Of a stretch of DNA of 64,000 nucleotides, positions 44,545-56,500 are shown piece by piece. Numbering within the stretch: position 1 is the first letter of the stretch; every line of letters begins with the position of its first letter. The notes below the pieces were generated by a model, which worked only from the letters and a program-made list of their open reading frames with translations, was not told the origin of the DNA and made no database searches. Source of the stretch: Stenopsyche tienmushanensis (taxonomy: Eukaryota; Arthropoda; Insecta; Trichoptera; Stenopsychidae); NCBI GenBank assembly GCA_008973525.1, contig WACJ01000099.1:744001-808000 (forward strand). Direction: 5' to 3'. The position numbers and the translations under genes were made by a program.

Positions 44545-47500
44545 GTAAATATATCATGTCATTTTATAGCTCATTGATAGCTTTCCACAAAAAAAAGTAT
44601 TCTTAAAATTAATCATACATTTGTTCTTATCATTGATATAAACCGTAGAACACATGCATTTTGTATATTTACGTACTTATTAATAATCGTATAAAATGTA
44701 ATTTTAGGCACAACCTCCTTCGATGGACAAAAATGTATTCTGTGATGAAAAAATCGATATCACAGGACACAAAGAAGTCGATAGCTTTTTTTATGAAATA
44801 TTGGATCTAGTTATTAATGATTATGTGTCATCATGGTACAGTATAGTAACTCCAGATAAAGACTTTTTGAAAGCGATAAAGCATTTCGTTTGTTCCTTCG
44901 CCGTGGAAATATCCAATAGGTACTTTTATGTGGTGTATGATTTTTTAAATAATAGCATTAGTGAGTATTCTCGCGCGGAGAAATGAAACAATTTAATTTA
45001 ATTTCAAAATGACTTAAACGTAGATAAGTTTCGTATGAGTACTGCTTATCTTTGAGCCCCGCTCAGCATGAGTCAATCTTATGTATCAATAAGCAAACAC
45101 TATTGATATCACACTATCTTTGTTCATTTCTTTGCGTAAACATAAACAATACACTTGAAATTGATTAATTTGGATTGCTTATCTATACAAGTGGTTCTCA
45201 ACCTTTTTAAAATCACGGTGCACTTTTGACCATGGGAAAAAGTGGCAGTGCACCAGAATTAAGAAGTCGAAAAAATATGTGGGCATAATTTTGATTACAT
45301 ATTGTCTTTTAAAGTTAAATTATATATAAAAAAGGTTTAACATTGAAAATAAATTTAGTTAGTTAATTCTTCTCTAGACACAATTTTATATTTATACGCA
45401 TTTTATTAAAAATATTTGTATTAATATTTGAAGACTCTTTAGGTGACAAATCTAGGGGAGGGAGGGCATTTTCTCCCTTTGTCCACTCAAAATAACGTCC
45501 CTGCTTAACATAATGGAATTTATATGATCAATCAAAAATTATTAATGTGATACCTGAGCTTGTTGGCTTTTGAAGATATCAGAAATATTAGGTTGAATAT
45601 TTGATATAGCTACCCTCAATTCTTCGTCTAAATTCGTAAGTCTTTCTCGTTTTTTAGTTTTCATATTAGTTATTGTTGAGAAACCAAGCTCACACAAATA
45701 TGATGTTAAAAACTGTAACAAAATCATCATTGCCTTCGTGTGAAAAGCTAGATATTCCTCTTGGAAAGAAATCCAAAAGTCCTCCATGGTCATTTCGGAA
45801 AAAATATTTTTAAGAGAACGATCAGTCGACTATCTTCTTCGGCATATGAAAATTCACAATACAATGTATCAAACGTAGCAAATGGATTTCGTATCCAGTT
45901 ATAATTTTCTACATATAAGGAAGGAAAATAATAAAGGTCTTGATTTAATGAAATTCACCATATTTACACCATATCTAGTCCAGGTTTTAGTGCTGCTGAT
46001 AAAGTTTTCGAAACTAATAATTCAGTATGCCAAAAATAGTGCGTAGTTATAATATTAGGGTTCCTTGTCTTTGCAAGGGTAACAAATCCTTTGATTGAGT
46101 CTACCATTGAAGGAGCACGATATTTTATATTGTTCTAAATATGAAGAAATATAACCAAAAACATCTTGTACTGTCGTATGCTCGGTAAGTTCTTTGCAGC
46201 ATAGATATTGATTAACTCTTTCGTTTTTACTATTTAGAAGAATTTTTCATTTTTACACATGCAATAAGCTCTTACGAGAAAAAGCTACGCAGGCTAAAGT
46301 CACATGTTTTATACGGTGGTCTGCTAAATTGAACGCAGAAGAATCAAGAATTTTTTGACAAAATCCAAATGTTTTGCCATGTGACTCCATTGTTGATTCA
46401 ACCCTTGAAACCCTTAAAGCGATGTTACAAATTTTAATGTCTCGCTACTGCGTATTTATTGGGGAAACGCTCCAGTGTGTTACGTATCACAGTTCTTTGC
46501 AGTCATTTTCTTTTTTCTGCTTTTTTAAAAACCTCGAAATTATTTACCCTCTTTACAATCGTAAGCTCGTAACGAGGTGTTTTTTCCCCGCCATTGAAAG
46601 GCTTCGTTCTTTGTTTATTTCTTCAGAAATCTCAATCAAACTCGTCGCTTGGGAATTATATTTGTTTTGCTTGAATCCATCTCGTAACAACCATCAGAGC
46701 CGTAACGAGGGTATGAAGCGCCCGTGGCAAATATCTAACACCACCACCCTCCCCAAAGTTAAATAATACTATTGTAAAAGCAATATATTGAATATTATTA
46801 TAATGAATATTAAAATTTTAAAATATAAAAAAGAATTTTAAAATAATATACAAAGATAATCCCAAAAGTACCCGATCTAACGTGTAGAAGAACGAATTTG
46901 TTTAAAAAAAAAATACTAATAATACCATATGTATTTGGTACACCATATGAAATTCTTAACCCCGTATCTATTATATTTCATATCGATATTCTACGAAATG
47001 AGGTAACCACCCCGGAAATGGTGAACAAAATCCATAAAATGGTATTGGATGACTGTTGACTGTGATTGCGTGAGCTAACAGATCATAGAAGGCTCCGGAT
47101 ACGCATGTATCCCCGAAAATGCCGCAAAAAGCCCTAAAAGAGTGGCCACAAGGTCTGTGGGACCAACTGGTCCGCTTTTCGGATCGCTGACATGACGAAT
47201 GAACGCCTCGTGATCGGACGCCATACCTGAACATGTCCACAGAACGATTACGTATTCTTAAGTATTACTTATTGAAACACTGAACATCATGTTATTTATT
47301 TGAACATGTATATAGTAGGCGTTTATGTCCAGATTATTCCAATTGGTGTCAGTGATTGGTAAAGTGTTACATCTCCAATTTTATAACCAGCATCGTAAAT
47401 TTTTACCTTTTTTAAGTGTTTGCAATTAACAGCTTAACGACTGCATGTTTTTTTAATGAATTTTGCCTGGCGGTCAGCGATTTTGAAAAAAAAAAACAAA

Positions 47501-50500
47501 TAAACTTTCATTTCACTAAATTCACTATGTTTCGTAAACCACTTGAGATATCTTAGTAACCCAATAATTTTTTAATAGAATGGAACGTATGATGTAGGAC
47601 TCATATAAGAGTTCATGGACAGCAACCAAAGTGTTAACCTGTTAACACTATTGTGGCCGCATTACTTCAAATAGATGTAGCGTCAACAGTTGCAGATATA
47701 AAAATTCATTCACCGTATTCATTGATTACTGATGTATATGCTGCATTACCGGCCACGAACGGTCAGCGTAATAATGATGCATATATGGCATCATGCGGCC
47801 ACCAATGGTCGAATCTGCAATGATGCAGCATATGCATCACCGGCCACAAAAGTGTTAATATTGCTATAAAATCGAACATATTTTTTTTATGTTTAGAACA
47901 AAATCCGTAGATTGGTTATTGCATATAACTGGAAAGACGGTTGAAGATATGGTCTATCATTTGAGATTATTCAGGGGAGCTGGAGGAAATATTACATCCA
48001 CGACAATACGACAACCCCGTCGTGGATCGCCAGCGCATTCTCCAGCTCGTGCGACACCACATCACCGCAGGAACAAAAGTGACACTGACGTTGCGTCGTT
48101 CAGTGGTAATATGTAGCAGTTAATTAAATAAAATTCGCTTATACACATTTGCAGCGCTGTTCTCATATATATGAGATATATTATTATTAATGTGCATTTA
48201 AAAATTTATTCTTGATTGCATTTTGTATTACTTTCTAAATGTACTATCTGTATTAATCTGGATGCAATTAAACGTTGATGTTCGTTGATTTAAATTCTAA
48301 GCATATGTACTTTTTCATATGCATATTTACTATAATGCTTTTAAAACAATGGCATTAATGTAATCGTTTTATTACATTTATGTAAATGAATGCGAATATT
48401 ATAATTATTTAGCACAATGATTAATGTGTTTAAAATGGATGACGATATTTCCATATTCTTTTTTGAATAAGCCTTTTAACCACTTCACAATTTGTTCTTA
48501 ATCGTTACACGGGGGATAAGTGTGTTTGAATACAGTCTCTGGCATTGATAAAAAAATTAGATTCTCCGAGTGTTTCACCAATATTTTTAGTTGCAGTCGT
48601 TGCATTATTTTTTTGAAGATATTCGTACAGTATGCAATTTGTAATAAAAAAAAAATGACTTTTTTAACGATTTTCAAAAACAAAGCCAAAAGCGTATAAA
48701 GTGGTTAAATGGCTTGTACATTTTACAAAGAAGAGTTGGCTTCAATAGCTTTTTTTGATATATAATAAGCCTTAATTTTAATTTTTTAATTTTTGTCGAT
48801 TTACGAAGTTGTGCAATGAAATATTATTGTTTAATTATTTTGAACTTCCATCATGATTCATCAACCTATTTATTGCTTTAAGGATCACAGAAGTATTCCA
48901 CTGCTTTAAAACCGCATTATAATGTCATGGCGCCAAACTCAACCTTGGAAATGAAATTTTTTGAGATCGAACTGGAATTGGAAAAAAAACAATTTTCTAG
49001 AGAGAACATATGTACTGATGATTATAAAAAAATACGTAAGTTAATTAAAGTTCTAAAAACAGTTTTTGATATTTGATAGCTCGATATGTCATCTAATATT
49101 TAGAATATATTTATATCTTAGCAATTTCATGTAGGACCTTTTACAGAATGCAGCAGTGAAACTACCTTATTTTTAAATTGGATAACATAAACGATTTTCT
49201 ACTCTAAAAAATTCTGATCAATACATTAAGATAGTCGAGTTTTGAAGCTACTCTCTACTATTTTCAGCATATCGATGTGTATCACTCAGTCTCGAATTCG
49301 CTTGGGTATGTTCCACGTAAACGGGGAGACACCCTCAGTTGGTGTAGGAGCGAATCCGAGATGCACTTAAGCGTCACGTATATCTTCACCCTAGCCCGGC
49401 AACGTCCTAGCGAGGAAAGGACGCACTGGACTCTTTACACTCCAGAAAGCCTTTTCCATAAAAACGGCATGGGAGATATCAGTTTAATTACGGCTCCAAG
49501 GCGAATGCGCGCGCTTCCCTCGTCCACATGATCGTAATTAAACTTTTATGACAGAAAACGTTAGGTCCCGCTCTTTTAAATGTCGCGCTTTTCTAATAAG
49601 GAAGTTTCCCTGCCGCATCCTGTATATTGCAAATCCATAAAACATATAATCTATCAACCGCATTATACGGAAGTATTTTTACATAATATAAACCTGAGGT
49701 TTTTTCAGTTAATTTAGACAAATTTCAAATAGAGTTTTTTTTGTAAATCAATTTTGTAATGGACAGTTAAAAGGACAACGTAATTTGCTAAATGAAATGT
49801 AATTTTTAAGTATATAAACTAAATGTTAAATTATCCAAAATCTTATTTGGGATGAAAGAACATGTATTTCAATTTTAAAGTATCATTACTTAATCTGATT
49901 TACTATGTAACATAGGGGGCTGCTGACAATAAGCACCCCTGCATTTTCTCCATAGCTATCTGGATCGCGGAACCCGTGTCCTTAGGTCACTTGAAACGTT
50001 GACGTTTGTGACGTTAGTTTAGTTTGTGAGTATGGCGCTGGTGAACTACGGATATTAATGCTCTGCAGATTATGATAGTGGAGGTAGGCGATGAAAAAGC
50101 CGAGATTAGAAGTCGGCTCAACGCATTTATTCCTCCAATTAAGCAGAGCGCAACACTCGTGGATGGCAGTGACGTGTGATGAAAATCGTTAGGTAGAGTG
50201 TGGCGAAAAAGGCAGTGCGAGCGAAGGCTCTTTGCTGCTTTATTCAAGGCATTTCTCCATCGGTTTGGCTTAGGAAGTCTTTCGGAGTGTCCTTGTGCAG
50301 ATACGGATATCTAGGACAGATCTAGTGGCTGAACCCCACACATTCAAATAGTTTTGGCACCAAATCTCCGGAAGGAGGATTTTATGGAGAATAATTTCGT
50401 AGTCTACTCCCTCCATTTTTGTTAAATGTACTCATCAGGACAATCGTTCCGGCATAAAGCAGCCCCAGCCAGAACCAGCAGTGAATCGTCCAAAACCCTA

Positions 50501-53500
50501 TTTCCCTGGAAATACTTGTAGCAGCTACGGTTTAAGCCGGAGAACGTTCCCAGCAACATCTCCTGTTTAAATGACTTTTACGTTTGGAGCGTACTTTTTG
50601 TTTGTTGCAAATGCCGGTCACGGTGCGGACACATAGTGGGACCCAAAAAAAAAAAAAAAAAGAAATGACCAGGTCCCCAAGGAGACGTTGATCTGTTAAT
50701 GGTCAAGAATGAACTATCGAGTCAGTCATTCGACTCAAAATTCTCGTGTTTACTGACACCAGCTGTATTATTTACCCGAGTAGCCGGTGTCCGTCAAATC
50801 CGCCCCATCAAACTGTGCCTCGGGTGCACATCACCCCTAAGCCATGTGATTTCTTCCAACGGCGGAATCGCATGGATTTCGTGCACTGTATTTAATAGTC
50901 TAATTATTTTAGGTCTCCACACTACAACATTTTCAGTTATATCTTTTATAAAATGTGTGTTTTTTTTTACAGTATTACTACAAGAAATTTCTCAAATTAT
51001 CCTTTTCCTTGCGATAAAGACCGACGAACTGAGAAGTCATGCAATTTGTAGTGTTTTAAGATCCATTATTTCAAGTACACTACAGTCTCTTTTAGATTAC
51101 ATTGTTAACCCGGATACGTTAAACTCGCTACTTTTACGAATGGTATTTATCAAAAATCAAAATATGAGTTTAATGCAGTTTGATTGAATTGATTCAGTAA
51201 TATTATTGTTTATTTAAGACTTGCCGTGATATTTTGTCTACTGAATCATTTTTGGCCGTATTACGTACATCGGACAACATCGAAGAACTTAAAGCCACCT
51301 TAGCTATTGTTCAGAAAGAAATTCATAACTTGGTAAGATGTTTCTTTTATTTAAAAAAGCTATGTTAGAGTGTTCGTTCCGTCTGCTTATAGAAATTGTG
51401 TTTCAGGTATCACGAGACAGTGGTGGCGAATGTGATATCGGAGTTAAACAACAATTATCGTCACTTCAGTATTTAACAAGATTACTCACAACGCGTACTT
51501 CACTCTTAGCACCAACTCCCCCACCCATGGGATCAACAGTGTGTATGTATTTTTTAAATTTTAATTTATTGAAAGCGTCTTAAAAATATATATTATAAAT
51601 GGTCATTTTATGTTTATAGTGATGAAAGATTTACCCCTTGGATTTCTGTTGGATAATCAAATAGCACTTTGCTATTTTTTGGATTTCGCCTCTTCAATGA
51701 GTGCTCACCGTTACATATTTTGTCATCTTAGTATAGAAGCTTGGCATGCAGAATCGTTAAGAAACCTCGCAGGTTACAGTAATGTTTTTTTTACTTTATT
51801 TTATAACGTTTATATTTATTTTTATGTGATTTATTTTTTATTTTAGAAATGAAGAAAGGCAATGATAATAGTAAATCAACATCAGAAAAATGCATACGAG
51901 ATTCTGCTTTAACTATACATGAGCAATATTTTTCAAAAGATTCTCAAGATTGCTTAAATATCCCAGTGAAATTGCTGGAGTCATTCTATAGAAAAATGAA
52001 TAGGCCTCTCGATGACGATTGTCTTGTTTGGTTTGTTGAAATCAATGAATGGATTCATTCAAAACTTCAAGTAAACTAATTTTTATTTTTATTTAGAATA
52101 CTAGCCTATGATACAATTTTAAATAATTACTTACTTTTTAGGGGGTTGAAAATGCATTTAGGAGTTCCAATCAATACACAAGACTTTTAGAAGAATTAGG
52201 CTTGGAAGGAACAACAATGTCTGAAATTTCAAAGTATGCTAAATTCATTTTAAGCAAATTAATGTTACAACTAATTGGTGTGAGAAATATAAAGATTATT
52301 TTTAATTTTCATCCGGAATAATACTTAACAGTTTGTATACGGGTCTGTCTGATGAGTGATAACGCCTGGCGCGGGGACGTCCGCATCATATTTGTAAAAA
52401 ACGATTTCAAGGCTATTCAAAAATGACATCGTAAATCGATAGATCGCTCAGCTTAAATATATTTTTGTGTGAATAGATTTTCACCTAAAATAGCATTAAA
52501 AGATGTCTCTAGTCAAATTAAAAGGACTGGGATCACAATCTCCCGCGCTCAACGAGTGGTGTGCCGAGGACTGTAATCTCCGTCTCACGCACACAATCTC
52601 TGTGGATATGTTATCGGGTCCTGGAGCTTTATTATTTTTAAGCTTCTTAATGGGCCTTAGTGTCTCCTCATACATGATGTTGGGTTCTTTTGTGTGTGGC
52701 AGTTGTAATATTGGTGAATTTTCTATGGATTGTGATTGGACCTTGTATAAATTTTCACAGTAAGACTTCCATCTCCTTGAGATACCTTCGCGCTCACTTA
52801 TCAGTGAACCGTCTTGTTCTCAATTGTCCAATTTTTTGCTTTGAAATCTTTTGTCAGCAGATTGACCTTTTTGAGGAGGTCACTAGTTAGAGCATTTTGC
52901 GCAAATAATTATAATCATTATTGATTTGTTTTAGAGTTACTGATCATCGACGAACGGGTAGCATGGGGAATACATTAATCTGTTCAAAAGAAAGCTTTAA
53001 CTCCGTATCTAACGGTATGTTTTCATATTATAATATCTATAATAAAACGCCATTTGGTTTTAGCAAATTGATGTTTTTAATTCTAGAAAGTATTGATAAT
53101 TTGTCAGAAATGGAAAAGCAAAATATTTCTGGGTCTTCAAAATTGCTCGTAGAAAATTATCGGGCAGTATCTCCAGGACCTAAGACAGTGCAAGGGAATA
53201 AAGTTGGTTAGTAAAGTAAAAATACAGCAGATCTGCGGTAATTCGACAAACGTTTTTTAAGGCAGACCAACTCAAAATTGTAGTCCAGAATTGGATTGGA
53301 TTGTCCTACATCGTACTCATTTTCCATTTTTTACATTGATGAAGCTTTACCGTTCATATGTACTATGCTTGTATTGAGATGTTGGACTACAGGGGACGCC
53401 GGATTAGATTGGGGTCGGATTAACGCAGATCTGCTGTACATTGAAAACATTTATTTATTTTGCTAGCTAAATAAGTTGACGGATTTTGATGGATGTTAAG

Positions 53501-56500
53501 ACTGACTTTTGTATAATCACAAGCTCCTGCACAACGCCAAAGAAAATTTATTACGAATGTAATTTCATCTTTCGTTGTTCACATCAAAAATATTGAATAT
53601 CGATTCGGCAGTTTGTTTAAATCCAACATTATAAATACTTTAATTTCCAGAATCTAAATCTCCTTCTGAACGAAATTTGTCGCAGATTACACGGAAGTTT
53701 CTTTTACAATTAGGTCAATTTGCTCATTCATTTAACAGCATCTGAGTGTTGTAAGCAATCTAATCTAAGTCATAGTTTACAATTCAAATTATTTGATGCT
53801 TCATATTATTTACAGAGATTTTAGGCAAGTTTTGTATGCGATAGAACAAAATGATTAACCAACTAATACATTACAAAGCATGATGCTGTGATGTAAATTA
53901 TTATTAATGCCATAAGACTAAAATAATTTAATTTGTTCTTGAATTATTGTCATTTGATATTAAGCATATATATTAATTCTTCGCGAAAGCGTTGTAAATC
54001 TAATATATACTTTTAACTGAAAATATAATATTCACATTTAATATCTTGGCTTGCTTATCACTCGCTATCTCTTACTGTCGACCTAAAATAGGAAACCTAG
54101 TCTCGAATTCGCTCGGGTAAGTTGCATGTGGACCCAGCTGGTGTAGGAGCGATTGTCTTCATCCTACACCGGCAACGCCCTAGTGAAGAAAGGAAGGACT
54201 GGACTCTTTGCACTCCAGAAAGCCCTTTCCAGTAGAATCAAAAAGGTCGTCTATAGTAGTTTTCCACTGTCTTCTGAAGAAAACTACTCAGTCTTTACAA
54301 ACTTCCCACACTCCCTATCGAGACGGTCGCCAAAACGTTAGTCAATACGTTTATCCAGGATGGCCCCTGGGTGAGCATTCGAAATGAAATTCAGTGGTAA
54401 AGCTACCTTCAATATCGAGCGAATGAGGAGATAAATGTATGACATAGACAAGATGGATGTAACCCCTTCCTGTGAATGGATATTGAAGAGGCCCATAGTT
54501 CTGCAGTGGACTGTTTGTGGCTGCACTATGATGATGAATATATACCTTTGTATCATTTTCATATTATTTATAATGTTTTTTTGGATGTGCAACTGATGAT
54601 TTTTCTTGGAAGATTAAACAAATATTGATTGCCCTTTTACGTTGATTATTTTAGAAGCTAATAAACCAGCAATTGTGACACAAGAATTATTATGTCGCCT
54701 TGAAGTGGTCATAGTAGAAACAGGTATGATTATTTTGATAAAAATATTTAAACCCCTTGTTTTTTACTTTTTATGAACTATTTCCGCGTTTATGATTTTT
54801 AGGATTAATGCAAGAACGAGGAAGAGCGTATGGAGTGTATGCATTAGAAGTAAAAAAATGGGATACATCTTCAGGCAAACAGCATTGCTGGCATGTGTAT
54901 CGTCGCTACAGTGATTTTCATGAGTTATATGCTACAATTAAAGAAGTTGTTAGTGCATTCATAATATTTTATTTATCGACAAATATTAAAATGCATTTTA
55001 TTATTTCATAAAAGTTCCCACCAACTCCGAGCCATTTTTTGTGTATTTCTTAAAAAAATATTTGTATGGAATAAGATGAAAAAATTGAAGGTTTATGAAT
55101 AAATAAATAGTATTTTGTTATGCAGGAAGTTTATTAAGTATTTTAGGGACACAAATAATTTTAAAGATGTTCACTGCGCCACAACTCGACGCAGACTATT
55201 GTTTTATGCTCTTTACCTGCATCGATTCAATTCCTCTGAACCCAATTATTTTCCATATTCCAGATGACGAATTTATGGTTAGACAATAAGACAGTATTTT
55301 TAGAGTATTCACTTGATTCTTACATTTAAAAAAATACCAAAATCTGCCTGAGAAAAGTTCGGTCACACGTAGTGGCTATGGGAGTTGGTGGGAAAAAATC
55401 TTCGGCTACAACGTGTGGCCATAGGAGTCGTAAGGGTTAAAATTCCGTTTATTAAAATTGTTTTTATTGAATTTCAGTATCCTGAATTAGGCAAATTAGA
55501 ATTTCCATCAAAAAAAACATTTCATAACACGTCGCCTAATGTGCTACAACGCAGAAAGGTAGCATTGAGCTCTTGGATTAGCACTCTGGCATCACTAGGA
55601 TCTCCCGGCGGCCCGCCCTGTTATGCTCCATTGCATTTATATCTGCTGCCTTTTTTGAACCCTTGTGGGCCACAAGATAAACAACAATCGACTGGGGTAC
55701 TTTACGTTGTATATTGTATTCAGAAAATTGCTTATTAAAAATGTTACATTTATAAATTCTTGTTTTTTGTAAAATTTAGATAAATTCTATGCTGGTGCAA
55801 CCACTGCGACAAGGAATGCGAACTCTTAGAAATGTACCAGAGCAACTAGCAAATACTATGGGAGGTAACGTAGATGATTCTAATCTTGCACTTGTTTAAG
55901 ACGATACTACAGACATGCTTGTAAATAAAATCACATTTTACAATGCGGGCTAAGCATAAACATATGTTAGGTATTTGAGTCAGCGATTTATTAAAGTCAT
56001 TTCAAAGATATTTTTATGTGAGCTATCAATTTAAAACACATTTTGATTTTTGATTTAATATATTATGAAAGGTTCTAAACCAACCTTCGTGCAGAACAGT
56101 TTGAAACTGTTAATTTACGATCTATGCCATGTTTGAAGCATATATGTATCAGTTTGTGTATATTAAAAAATATTATTTTTTTAGATATTTATGAGTCGTT
56201 TATTTTGAAAGTAGCCAAAGTCCATTTATACTTAAATGGAGATATTTAAGGGTTTGTGTTTCAATGCAATTAAAAATATATATACAGGATACTAATGAGT
56301 AGTAATGCTTAAGGGGGGAAACTAGTTTTAGGTACTTTAAAAGCTAATAAACTTTGAAAACATATTCATGAATAGTTGTACTAATAATTTATAAAATTAA
56401 AAATATAAGTCTAAACTGGTTTCCCCCTTAATGCTGCACTTTATTTTTCTTCGTTGCAGTTTCGCTTTTTAGGCTTCCAATAAACTATTAATATACAAAA

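Larger units (their letters stand above)
45188..47255 (-). mobile_element. ZBED/Buster-type hAT element, copy B (inverted relative to copy A)
   Basis: The left end AAGTGGTTCTCAACCTTTTT resembles the classic hAT/Charlie terminal repeat CAGTGGTTCTCAACCTTTTT. Internal landmarks match copy A in reverse: CAGCATAGATATTGATTAAC, CCATGTGACTCCATTGTTGA, GAGCCGTAACGAGGGTATGA, ATATGTATTTGGTACACCAT and the hairpin-family segment ACTGGTCCGCTTTTCGGATC. It lies in Snx13 intron 3 in antisense orientation. Overlapping plus-strand frames (e.g. 46374-46766) are antisense shadows. Confidence 0.65.

Noticed and set aside
52340..52420. CTGATGAG followed by a GC-rich fold (GCGGGGACGTCCGC), reminiscent of a hammerhead or other small ribozyme.
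   Set aside because: The obligatory GAAA and cleavage-site helix of a hammerhead are missing, and the fold does not match twister or HDV cores as I know them. More likely a transposon-internal hairpin.
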